NCBI GenBank assembly: GCA_014529385.2 | Contig: CM043961.1 | Span: 12,802,978-12,866,977, forward strand | Direction of reading: 5' to 3' | Length of the DNA stretch: 64,000 nucleotides | Source: Adiantum capillus-veneris | Taxonomy: Eukaryota; Streptophyta; Polypodiopsida; Polypodiales; Pteridaceae | Position numbers and translations under genes: made by a program | In this document: in pieces, positions 11,247-21,953 of the stretch | How the letters are laid out: every line of letters begins with the position of its first letter | Position numbering within the stretch: the stretch's first letter is position 1 | The notes under the pieces: generated by a model | Told to the model about the DNA's origin: nothing | The model's input: the letters and a program-made list of their open reading frames with translations, nothing else | Database searches by the model: none

Positions 11247-12665
11247 TTATCCCCTTGTCATGCAACAATTCATTCGACGCTCGACCCATAGACTCTTTGG
11301 TGCAGGGTTTCCATCGTATTGTGTGATCCATCTTTGCGAAAAGTAATCTGAGTAAATTGGGTCCTTCCATCTAGTTTCACCGTCCCAAAATAAAAGTAAT
11401 TGCCCTTCGTCCCTAAGTTGGGCCTCCTCTTCTTCATCAGTAAGAATCTCATCACACAATGGTATTTCCAGGTCACGAAGTGAGAAAATGATTTGGCAAA
11501 AATCTTCTTTGCGTCGTACAAGAGCTAAACTCATGACTAGGCGATAAACATTACCAGCTAGAGACTTGTAGTTTATGCCTACTATTGATCCATCTTCAAT
11601 GGCATCAAAGTATGTATCATTTTCTTCAAGGATGTCATGATTTGTTATCGCTCTGTACCAACGATCAGCTCTATCTTTGTATAAACCATTAATTTCTCGC
11701 TTTCCTTGGTTTTTCTAGACCAATTTAACTTCCCTTGGATAATAGGCAACTTCTGAGAGGTCCTCTCGAGACAACCACTCTATTTTTGTTTCAATATTTT
11801 TCTTTAGTTGCATGTAGTCTTATCCCCAACAGTCTTGAACCAAACTAGGATGTGGATGTGGTGTGCGTGTGCATGTCTCTATTTGCACTACCTAAATTGT
11901 CAGGGTTTCATTTGTGTCTTGCTTGGTCTTGCGGTAGACATTCTCTTCAGCGTCCACATAGCATGGTAGTTTCTTGTGGAAACCCACTAACGCCAATCGT
12001 ATCCCTTCTACTTTGACTTTCATGAATGAGATAGATGCACCTCTTTGACTTTGTTGCATCTTATCTAATCCATCTTTGTCTTCTCCTGACTGATTATCTT
12101 CCTTGTTTGGGCTCCTTGCGTCTGAGGTTCCAGTGGTGAGAGATGCATCATGCGGTGGTGATTTGCATCTAGCACTTTGGATAGCTCTCATACCTCCCTC
12201 CGTTCTAGCAAGTGTAGCAATACCACCCAATGATATTGTAGACATCATTGAGGTATTCACTTCTTGCCTATCTGATCCTTCATTTTATGAATCACAAGCA
12301 GGATCACCCATAGAGTCATTTGTCTTGACTTTGAGTTCATCATACTCAGATTCTTCATTTGTCTCACACATAACCCTTAGCATGTAGTAGGGGACTATGT
12401 CATACACATTCTCATCGCAAAATTTTGTTGGTGTGGTCTCATTAACACAGACATCCAAAGTAGCCAATATATGAGTCTAGTCTAGCGGTTCTAACGCCTC
12501 TTCCGGAAAAGGTTCTCTTATGTAAGCATCATCTTCTAAGACCCTCTCTAAGGCATTCTCATTTCTCCCAAAGTCACTACACTCCGATGCTCCGCACATC
12601 CAGATTTCTTTATTTTTTGCCCATCCACGAATGGTCTGTTGATCCACTTTGTGTTGCAGAATCAA
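11247..12665 (-). pseudogene. Element H unrecognised ORF between the two protease domains
   Basis: One frame runs through the whole interval, interrupted by a few stops. It begins overlapping the protease by 56 bp and includes WMCGASECSDFGRNEN, an acidic loop (TDEEEEAQLRDEG) and LFWDGETRWKDPIYSDYF. Conserved-looking tryptophans and acidic patches suggest a once-real protein. It has no RT, RNase H or integrase motif, and I do not recognise the family. Confidence 0.45.
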
Positions 12666-13659
12666 AATCTTCCATGGGCGTTCTAGTTACATCTCGGTAA
12701 CTATGATTTCTCATATTTACACGTGTTGTGGTTTCAGCACGTCTCAAGTATAGATAATCATAACCCCAATCTTGTACCATCTTGAGTTGCCTCATGAATG
12801 GTCTTCCAAGGATGATTTCATAGTTATTTTTCTTGCCAAAGTCAACTATGGCAAAAGTATGCGCATACTCTATACCACAAGAAGACACCACTATCGCTTG
12901 TAGCAATCCCATGGGCATTTCCACATGCCCATCAGCTAATTGTAATTTTATTCTGGTTGTTCTAAAGGCGGGCCTACCCCATTTCTCCCATATTCATTTT
13001 GTTGCTATGGCAATTCCTGCTCCACTGTCAAGTTTAGCTTTCGTTTCAATCCCATTGTACTCGACAGGCAAAGTGGCATTACCATCTTCTCCTTCATAGT
13101 ACTCTCCTACTTTGTTCAGAGGTACCGGTCTTACATTTGATCTAGGCTTCTCGATCTCATCTAGCTCTTTTTCTAGGAACCTTAACGGGCTTTTGATCCC
13201 AATTTTTTCCAAGCATTTTCCTATATCCGTCCACATACTTGGCCTGATTTTCAAAAGTTCTTCCAACGTAATTGTGCACTTCACTGGCGTGGATAGCAAG
13301 TCAGTCAAATTTTTTGTGTCCAATTCTTTTGTCCCTCCTAGCCTCTATGATGGAACTCTCACAATCTCATACTTTGCCTCAAAATCTCCCATGTACTGTG
13401 GCAAAGTTCTTAACAATGCAAGTCTACTGTCTTCGGAGGCTACCGATCCTACGTCACCATGATATGACCTCGCATCAACACTCATTTGTGGTCTATCTAA
13501 TGTGATTTCAGGAAATGGTGCTGGTCCAGCATCCTCTTCTCTTTTTTGGGCATCTCGGATAGCCTTCCATAACTCCTCTGGCCACTGCTCCTCAACTATA
13601 GGAACATAGGGTGGGAAATCCCTCATTGATTCATTTGTTGTATTTTGGACTACCCTCAA
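12610..13659 (-). pseudogene. Element H retropepsin
   Basis: A protease of the plant gypsy type. The active site is KLDSGAGIAIATK near 13000-13040 and the C-terminal strand is EIILGRPFMRQ near 12800, followed by DWGYDYLYLRR. It follows gag with a 4-bp overlap and a frame change. Stops near 12990 and 13324-13345 break it. It would process the gag precursor. Confidence 0.8.
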
Positions 13660-16022
13660 GTCTTCGACCTTGGCAGTGGTTCTTCCCTATGATCCACCTC
13701 TTCTCTAGGCAATTCGTCTACTTTAATGCTCTCATCTTTGTGCACTGGGGTGACTATCCTATCCTTCAATTCTGGTGGAGGTGGTTCTAGCAATGCTTGA
13801 GCACTTTCAATGAGCTGCTTACACATTTCTAGCCTCTGCTTCTCTAGTTCAGGATAAGGATGGGTCATCCACCTTTGTTCTAAGGTCTATCTATTTTTCA
13901 ATCTAGCCTCATAAGCCTGTAAAATCGCGTCTAAAGGCTCATTCGCTTTGTCCACTAGGATAGATCCTCCTGAACTAGCACTCTTGGGTGCTTCAGCTGG
14001 TTTAAGGGTTTCAGCTTCCCTTTGTTGTGCCTGTTGCTCTTGAGTTGTTTCCAAATCAGCTGTAACAGCCTTTTCTTCTCCTTTCTCCCTTTCTAGTCTC
14101 GCTTTCATTCTAGTCCTTCTTGCTCGTCTAGAGTTTCTACGGCTTTTGGAACTCTTACTAGTCTCTCCATCTGTAGGCTTCTGCTCTTGCACTTTTGCTT
14201 GTGCTCTTGTGACAATGTTTACTGGAGCAACTTGCTTACTTTCATCTTCTTGTTGTTTAAGCACCTGTTCTTTTGCAATTGTTTCTTGCTCTGTTGTTGT
14301 TGTCGTCTCTCCTTTTGTTGCGGCTCGTTCTTTCTCTGATTTGCTAGTAGAAGGAAAGGTAACATGTGTTTGCATTTTACCTTTCTTTCTTGGATTCTTA
14401 GGACAATCCAAAATCATATGTGTGGCTGCATACTCATTACAATATACATTTACCATGATATCATGGTGTGGACAATCCTTAATCAAGTGATCACTACTAC
14501 CACATCTGTCACATGGATGTCTTGGTTGTTGTGCCAATACTTGATATTGACCTTGAAGTGGCCTCTGATCTACCACATATCTTTCTATTTGAAGCTCATG
14601 ACTCACATATGCATTTCTAGCAACTATGGGTCTTTCACTTCAGAACACTTGTTCCGCTACAGGATGATATCTAGGTGGTTGAGACATAACATGCTCAAAC
14701 CCTGGTGGAGTCTAAGGTCTATAGTAAGGACAATGTTGCGTCGGATGGTCCCCTCCACATGTCATGCACCTTCATCGTTGAGGAACTCTATAGGCTGGTA
14801 CTCTGTCACAGTGGTTGATGCGTTGCATCACATTCTCTATGATTTTCTCCTCAACATTTACTTGGTTTTGTCCTAGATTCCCTCTTTGATCCTCAAGACG
14901 AGCGGTTTTCTTTTTCTCACTCGCATCATTCATCTTCTTTTGACCATCTTCATAGAATTCAAAATTGTCAACTAGGTCAACTACCGCTTTGGTAACCTCT
15001 TCTAAGGTTTGGTATCTTTTCACGTATAGGTCCTTTTAGAGATTCTCATTCCTAAGCCCTTTGATGAAGCATAGGATCTGACGTTCTGGCGTGGGTAACT
15101 CTTGGGTAGGACATCTAGCAACATATTGCTTGAAACGCAGTATTGCATGTCGCAATGTTTCTATTTCGCCTTGTTTAAATTCTTGAATCTTAGAAAGGGT
15201 GTTATGTTCTATGCCCCTCTTGGTGAATTCTTGAACAAATTCATCCAACATTTGCTCAATGGTTGTGAACTCTCCCCGGTTCAATAGTTCAAACCATGCT
15301 TGTGCATTGTCCTCCAATGTAAGTCCAAAACCCTCATACTGCGTGTGGAAGTCCTCTACTCGTTCTGCTCATAGGACTTGCTTGAAAGCCGAGACATGGG
15401 CGTATGGGTCTCCTATGCCATTGTACTTTCTATTTACACATTTTCTTAGTTGAGATGGTCTTATACTTTGGGGCGCAAAGTATGGAACCATACTCCTCTC
15501 TGGTATCGTTTCATCTCTCGTTATCGCTCTAGGAGGAAATCCAGGTGGTGGTCCCCTCTTTGGAATTCTCTTATAGGTTCATGTGTTTGGTGGATATATC
15601 TGAGGTCCTTCATTGACCAAATATCCACTCATCTCTAATTTGGTTCACGGATTTGTGCTTTCTACAGCTCTATATTCTCGTCCATACTTGTCAACAAATA
15701 AAGATGTCCATTGTCGGTCAACCTCGTATGTATAGACATATAAGAGCTTTTATTCTGTCAGCTCATCTGGGTAAGGCTCTAAGCAACTGTAAAGGTTGAA
15801 TTGATTTCCATTAATATATCTATATAGTCCTTCACTTTCATGGTTATACGTCCAAAATTTCTCCACAAAATTGGTCTTTATGTACTGTAGGTTTGGAAGA
15901 TCTATTATGGGCGGGTGCTCATCTATCCCTACAATCCATGTGCTTGTATAAGCTGAGTCTGAGTCTGATGTAGACATGACTTCTAGGCTTAACAACTCTT
16001 GTTGTAGTAATACCTCTCTCAT
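13656..16022 (-). pseudogene. Element H gag
   Basis: One frame from the ATG at 16022, broken by several stops. The central part (15.0-15.4 kb) is a clear Retrotrans_gag domain: FGLTLEDNAQAWFELL, EFTKRGIEHNTLS, a basic RFKQYVARCPTQELP helix and ILCFIKGLRNENL. A zinc knuckle follows at about 14.47-14.52 kb (CDRCGSSDHLIKDC), with a second half-knuckle whose second cysteine is tyrosine (CNEYAATHMILDC). A K/R-rich stretch near 14.10-14.16 kb (RRNSRRARRTRMKAR) would bind RNA. Confidence 0.82.
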
Positions 16023-16139
16023 GTGTTCAAGTGTTTTGTCCAGGGAAAATCCAAAACCGTGAGCGTTTTCTCACAATTCTCTCAAATTGTCGGTTTTAAA
16101 CACCCCTGACTTTCAGATGCATTTTGAGGCCTTAAACAG

Positions 16140-18600
16140 CGTTTTTTTCAAAACTAACCAATTTGTTAAGGTTACTCTACGATCTGTAGTGCTACTCTCA
16201 AGCTACGTTTTGATATAAAAACTTTTGGAATCGGAGTCCGTATGTGAAAGTTATAACCAAAACAGTGAGATGTAATTTGGAAAGTTGCTCTATCTGATGT
16301 TTTTGCAAGTGGTCAATTTGAGCCCAAAATTGGTGTGTGCACTCCTTAGGCAATGATTAACCCAGTGGTATACTTGGTCTCAAAACAAATTCTCAAAAAA
16401 TTTTCCTGACTTGTCTATCGCGATAGGCTCACCAAGTATCCCTTGCAGATGTCCAAATGCACTCAAACTTTGTGTACAGGGTATAATGGGCCTTCTGGAC
16501 CCAAATATGAAGTCATATTTAAATTTTGATTTTTCTACAGTGAATTCCTGAGCCTATCGCGATAGGCTCACCAGAGTGTTACTGGGATACAGTTTAACTG
16601 TTTTTACAGATTTGAGTTTCCCCTTCTCTTGAGATACTACTCACCAAGTTTCAACCAATTTGGAATACTTTTCCTTTGTAACTTGCATCAAACAACAGTC
16701 TCTTTTCTGATCTTATGAAGTAATCCTCTTAGATGCACTTCCAATACTCCAAATTTACTCAAAATTTAACCATAGGCTCACAACAACATGTAGAACAAGG
16801 CCCTAAGGTCAGTTTTCAAAAATTTCAATTTATGTGAAAATGCCCCAGTCTATCGCGATAGGGTCAGCAGACTCTTCAGTTTTGAAAATTTTCCATATTT
16901 CTCTTCACCACTGTGTTCCCTATGCTATGTACACCTTGCTCACCAATTTCCACTTGTTTTGGACTTTTTCTTAGGTCTCTAACTCCAACTCTAGAATTCT
17001 GAGTCTATCTGATCACTAGAAAATAGACTTAGGATGACTTCCGAATGTCCAAAATCCACCAAATTTTGTGTGTAACCTCCTGAGAGGCTAAACAAGCTAT
17101 GCTCTAGAGGGTTTTGAAAATTTCAATTTCTTTGGCCCTGCTCTTAGTCTATAGCGATAGGCTCAGCAAGTACCCCTTTTATAGGTCAAACTTGAACTTT
17201 GACTATACCACTGTGTTCCAACACCTCTCCTTAGTCCTCCTACCAATTTTCAAGTGGTTTGGACTTTTACTTTGTCAGTTAGACCAGATCTGGTGTTTTC
17301 TACAAGCTGAATCCTCTCAAATGGTCTTAGACGTCTTAGACCCACTTTCTGATGTTCAAATGACTTCAAAATTTTTATGTGTCCTTGATAGCACTCTTCC
17401 AAGCTATGCCCCAGAGGTTTTTGAAAAATTCAGTTTCTATCACTGGGTTCTTTGCCCATCGCGATAGGCTCACCAAGGATGCTAAAATGACACTTTTTTC
17501 AAATTTTCTCTTCACAGATGTGTTCCCTACCCTCTGTAGATCATGTATACCAAGTTTCAAAAGGTTTAGAAATTTGGTCAAGTCCCTTTACCCAATCTGT
17601 CTGTGAAGTCTGGCTCAAAACACCATACAAGTGCTTTGGTGGTCTTCTTGATGTCCAATTTCAAATTGTAAATGATGGTTGAGGTCTAGGTGAGGAGTGG
17701 ATTCAAGCTATCTAGTCACAATTTCCAAAAACTATCCCACTCAAAATTTCATGAGCCTATCATGATAGGCACAACAGATTTTGCAGTAAAAGTCAACTCA
17801 AAATTATGACTTCACTTTTAGATTCCCCTTACTCTCTTGAGTCTATCCCTCAAATTTCATGAAATTTGGACACTTGGTTTGTGTTTTGGGCCAATTTTAG
17901 TGTTTTTGTCAGAACTTGAATCTCTATCTGGGCCTTAGATTCACTTCTAGTGATCCAAACACCTTGAAATTTTGTGTGTATGCTATTTAGACTCTGCTTA
18001 AGCTATCCCTAGGAGGGATTTGCAAAATAAGGTCCACAGCTAAATATCCCCAGCATATCGCGATAGGCTCATAAAGTTTCCCAGTTTTGGTCTTTTTACA
18101 AAGTTCTCTTCACAGCTAGTTTACTTATCCTCTGTATAGTGAATACACAAAGTTGTGCAATGTTTGGACTATTGGTCAAGGTCTTTTCACCACTGTGTCT
18201 CTGAACTTAGACTCTAAACACCAGACTTGAGGTTTGGTGGTCAAGCAGGTGTCCAAGTACACTCAATTTTTGGGAGCAGCCTTGTATTGATGTGTTTTAC
18301 CTGTGGTATGAGGGGTTTTGCATGATTGTGAATCTATCTCCGATTCACCAGTCTATCACGATAGGCTAGGCAGAGAGCCACTGGGAAGTGATTTTTTTCT
18401 CTGTTTTTGGACAGTTTGGTTCCCAATGCCCTTAGAAACCTATCCCCAAAGTTTCATTCAATTTGGACTTCTTTTCCTTTGGATTCAAACATTTCACAGT
18501 TCACTTCCTTACACTATGAAAAAGCAAATTCCCACTTAGATGCACAAGCACTGATGCAAATGCTTTGAAATTTCACATACAAGCTCTAGAGCTTATGCAA
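16140..18600. repeat. Diverged ~300-bp tandem array with a TATCGCGATA palindrome per unit (H leader)
   Basis: A palindrome CTATCGCGATAGG or close variant occurs at about 16420, 16560, 16855, 17155, 17460, 17760, 18060 and 18357; from the second on, spacing is 295-305 bp. Between palindromes each unit repeats similar phrases in the same order: 'accaa(g)tttca...tttggact' about 100 bp after, then 'gatgtccaaa...cactcaaaatttt'. Units are strongly diverged but the palindrome is better kept than its surroundings. A partial motif (TTGCGATAGGCTC) recurs near 19587. The array fills most of the leader between primer site and gag. Confidence 0.75.
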
Positions 18601-19221
18601 AACAAGGTCTTGAGGTCAAACTTTTTTGAAAATTGCAGATTTAGTTTCAAATTTTTGTTTTTTGGAGTTTTTTTTTTTTGGATTGGACCAAATCTGTGTT
18701 TTCTCCCTACCTTAAGGTCTCCAATGCAAAAACAAGCACTCAAATCGGCTTTCAAACGACCATTTTAGAGCACTTTTACCATAATCATCACAATTCCGCC
18801 TTTTGTGTTTTCAAGCACATTTTCATGTCAAAATTGCTCTAGATCAACATCAGATGTCCTACACTACTTAAAATCCTACTTTGGATGGTTGAATGGTTGT
18901 TTTTGCTTTCTGGCAAGCAAACAGCCTCCTGCTTACCTTTTGCGTTTTTTTCTCTTTCAAGTTCTTCACAACCATAAGTCACAAAGAAACACACAAACCA
19001 TAAAACCTAATCTAAACACACAACAAAATAATATAACCATACCTCAACCTCATTGTGGACCACCTCGGCGAGACGCAAGCTCACTGGCTATCCCTAAGTC
19101 AAGAGATCCGCTATCTGACTTCCTACTAAGAAGGCCAATGGTGACAACACTCTAGAAAACTCTAGATAAACACTATATTGTCAAACACGAGTGATGCGGT
19201 CTACGCTAGTTTAGGCTCTTC

Positions 19222-19240
19222 GTCCCTGACAGCGGCGCCA
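19222..19240 (-). other. Element H primer-binding site (tRNA-Asp type)
   Basis: Minus strand TGGCGCCGCTGTCAGGGAC resembles the complement of the 3' end of plant tRNA-Asp (TGGCGCCGTTGCCGG...). This is a primer used by many plant Ty3/gypsy elements. It lies on the LTR-proximal side of the leader. Confidence 0.7.
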
Positions 19241-19242
19241 AT

Positions 19243-20125
19243 ATTAGCGGGTACGCTGCGACGGACGATGAAGCACAGCGAGAACACAGACCAACAAACT
19301 GTCAATCCGAGGACGTAGCTGACCCGACTAGGGCATGGAGGCAATCTCTGGGTTGTCAACCCTGAGCTAGACACTAATAGCACTCTACAATCACTAATCC
19401 TACCACAACACTACCATAAAGCAAAGAAACAAACAACGCATCCTACGAAACACTACAAGCTCGAAACAGTCTCAAATCATATCGGAATGACTCGAAATCG
19501 GAGGGCAAGACTCACAAGGACATATCCTATATGGCCAAACACCTAAACCCTGAAAACCATAATTGTAAGACCTCTGATCGCTGTTGCGATAGGCTCAAAA
19601 CAATAATTTTCAAAGTGTCCAGAACTGATCTACAAAGACATCAACACAAAGAGCTTCTCTCCCTGATTCTAACGACTACTTGATCATTCATAATGGATGT
19701 CATTTGAGGTACTTACGACCAAATATAGCTCGTAGCAGGCGAGCTCGCGATGTGGTCCTCGGCTTACATTGCTTGCGTCGACGCGGAGAGCTCCTCGATG
19801 CTAACACGCTCCTACTCTCAGATCTGCAATGTGATTAGTGTGCGCAATGGTGTGTGTGCGTGAATCTCACTACCCTGTGCTACAGAACCCACGACTGTAT
19901 ATTAATTGAGATAATGTAATGTGTGCGTTACAAAGCCTTAGGTTTCAGCTTATATACAAATCCTTCAAACCTAATGTCCGGCCAAATGACCTGAATTGTC
20001 CCTAGGCTTCTATAGAGCTTAATTACAAGAAACTGAGTTGGCTTTACTCATTATACAAGCATTTGCGGCCAAAATACAAGTGCCAACTTAAAATACGAGG
20101 TTCCCGTAAACATTACAAAAGTGGC
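19243..20125 (-). repeat. Element H 5' LTR (boundaries approximate)
   Basis: Lies immediately beyond the primer site and contains a promoter-like TATATAAG on the minus strand. I could not find clean TG...CA termini, and the mate LTR lies outside the window, so both ends are estimates. No ORF of note is inside. Confidence 0.5.
19950..19957 (-). promoter_or_regulatory. Putative TATA box of element H LTR
   Basis: Minus strand reads TTTGTATATAAGCTG, a good plant TATA box, upstream of the LTR end and primer site at a plausible distance for transcription toward gag. Confidence 0.5.
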
Positions 20126-20132
20126 TGTAATG

Positions 20133-20690
20133 GCTCAAAATGATAATAACGGGATATTCAATGACGTCCATGAACTCGTATCTTCATGTTGCAGCATCCA
20201 TCTTCATCTTCATTACTTCATCACCATCTTCATGTGGAATATTTACAAAATCTTTGAGGAATCTTAATGGAATCTTTATGGAAACGTTGTTTAAAGGGCG
20301 TCCTTTCAACAGTGGAATTCCTGAAGAGAAGTTAGAGACACCTTCTTCTCTTGCCATTGTTATTGAAGACTTCTTCAAAAGCCACTTTGGCATGTCAGGA
20401 GTTTATGGAGCACATAGAGTGGGTAAACAAGGAGCTCCTTACTCGGGAGAACGACCAATTGTATGCACCATGCCGGATGAGACCAAACGAAAGATTATCA
20501 TTGACAATAGTTGGATCTATTTGAGGGATACAAAATGTTTTGTATGTGAAGATCACACTATTAAGCAACAAATAATGCATCGCAAGGCATATGAGGAAAG
20601 CAAAAAGAGAAACAAGGGTCATGAAGAAAATGTACCCAAGGAGGATGCAAGTCCCTCAAGCAAATAGGAATGCGCGACCTATGAGTCCGA
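20133..20690 (+). pseudogene. LINE ORF1-like fragment
   Basis: A 175-residue open frame at 20140-20667 includes SGVYGAHRVGKQGAPYSGER, an IVCTMPDETKRKIIIDNSWIYL strand-helix pattern typical of the RNA-binding domain of plant non-LTR ORFs, and a lysine-rich tail (EESKKRNKGHEEN). It is followed within 50 bp by endonuclease sequence in the same direction, as in a LINE. The 5' start is not defined, so it is probably truncated. Confidence 0.5.
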
Positions 20691-20704
20691 GTTACAATTG
20701 AAAG

Positions 20705-20960
20705 TATGATTTTGGAATTGCAATGGATACCCATGGAATGTGGGGGTTGGCATTAATGAACTAACAAGCAAAGCTGATGTTGTACTTCTTGTTGAAACTT
20801 GGGAGTACGATACACAAAGATGTACATTCATTGATGTGGTCAAATAATTTCAAGAAACAAAGAGGGCAAGGAGGGGTAGCATGTATAGTTAAGAAAGGAT
20901 TAGAAGATTTTGTATCAATTTTGGAAGATGACAAGCACAAACAAATGAAAATGCATTTTC
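20705..20960 (+). pseudogene. LINE endonuclease N-terminus (truncated)
   Basis: Contains WNCNGYPWN, then a strand VVLLVETWE with the catalytic-type glutamate of the APE-like endonuclease fold, then a stop and KKQRGQGGVACIVKKG. A frameshift and stop separate the pieces. The sequence ends near 20951-20965, where it passes into gypsy 3' sequence through AT-rich similarity, so catalytic residues further on and the RT are missing. Confidence 0.6.
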
Positions 20961-20965
20961 AATGA

Positions 20966-21324
20966 ACATTGTTTTTTACTTATAAGACTCATCCTCTTTC
21001 TTTTATTGTGCACAAAATATAAGAAGTATGCATGCTTAGGATCATGTTTGTGGTGACGACGTCTCCCAAACACCAAGTACAACTTGTCACTCTACTTTGG
21101 AAGTATGATATGGACTAAAGAGCAGACATGCTTGCGACGACAGCTAAGTCTCTCGAGCACCAAATGGATTAGTCAGTCTCTCGAGCACCAAATGGATTAG
21201 TCATCCAATCTGGAATGATGTCATAGGGTAAAAAGGGATCCTCTACCCGCTAAGAAACTAATGACTAGGCTTTATCTTCTCTACCTCATAGTTGAGGACG
21301 ACTATGATTTGAAGAGAGAGGTAA
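20966..21324 (+). other. Element G 3' untranslated region
   Basis: Matches the segment between pol stop and 3' LTR of element E (about 62090-62441), ending in a purine-rich GAAGAGAGAGGTAA. It includes a 28-bp direct duplication at 21147-21202 (AGTCTCTCGAGCACC...). No coding sequence. Confidence 0.75.
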
Positions 21325-21428
21325 TGTCATAAAATATAATATCTAGCTTTACCAAATGATTTTCTCATATTAAACTGATCATTTAATATGGGAAGATAAA
21401 AGGGGAACAAGAGTTAGGATATAGATAT
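21325..21428 (+). repeat. Element G: first 104 bp of a gypsy LTR
   Basis: Begins TGTCATAAAATATAATATC directly after the polypurine tract, as in E (62442), but breaks off at TATGTGC and continues into integrase sequence. The same LTR start recurs at about 21954. Confidence 0.8.
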
Positions 21429-21953
21429 GTGCATACTTCTATGGGAAAAGCACCTTTCGAGGTTAAGGAGGGAAGATCCAAACGTCCCTTACTACTTCAA
21501 GTACATGGGAAGATCTTCGCTATACTGATGAATATAGCCCAGAATCACAAGAATCGTTTCTACATATTAAAGAGGCTATATCCATCTCAAAGCAAAGGCA
21601 AAAAGGGTTGTTGCTAATAAGCACAAAAGAGCCTTAACCTTTAAGGAAAATGATTGGATCTTGCTACAGTTTCTCAAGGCTCCTCTAAGACAGACATACT
21701 ACGAGAAAGAATCCTACGGGCCACCAAGAGTATTATGCTAAAGTAGCAAAAAGATACTATGGTCCTTTTTAAATTCTTAAGTCAATCAAAGAGATGGATT
21801 ATCAATTAAAGTTTCCCAACGATTGGCTCATGCACAATGTTTTTCGTGAGAGTAAGCCTTATAAAGGAGCACCACCAAAAGAATCAATAGTTGCAGACCC
21901 CCCAAGAATCGAAGATCAAGAAGAAGTACTTCAATCCTAGTCTATCCTACGCC
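21429..21953 (+). pseudogene. Element G integrase C-terminal fragment between two LTR starts
   Basis: Aligns with 61145-61610 of element E: GKAPFEVKEGRSKRPLLLQVHGKIF, then the region matching AKRYYGPF..K.I.E..YQLK and the HN.F...KPYKG motif. It ends at CATGAA, where it joins LTR sequence. Frameshifts and stops throughout. Confidence 0.75.

Larger units (their letters stand above)
1..20125 (-). mobile_element. Element H: large gag-protease LTR retrotransposon (Ty3/gypsy-like), left end outside window
   Basis: A single minus-strand element read from right to left: LTR (about 19.24-20.12 kb), tRNA-Asp-type primer site, 3-kb repeat-rich leader, gag, protease, an unrecognised ORF, a second zinc knuckle and a second protease-like domain. 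All coding pieces share one strand and order but fall in five successive frames with several stops, so the copy is dead. No reverse transcriptase, RNase H or integrase appears in the visible part. They could lie left of base 1, or the element may be a gag-only non-autonomous type. Copia-1 sits in it with a clean 5-bp duplication. The outer LTR boundary at the right is approximate. Confidence 0.75.

Noticed and set aside
399-16022. Element H as an endogenous pararetrovirus
   Set aside because: No movement-protein or RT motif; there is an LTR with TATA box and a tRNA-Asp-type primer site, which fit an LTR retrotransposon.
16140-18600. Regularly spaced palindromes as a CRISPR array
   Set aside because: Units are ~300 bp and diverged, repeats are 10-14 bp, and the setting is a plant retrotransposon leader.
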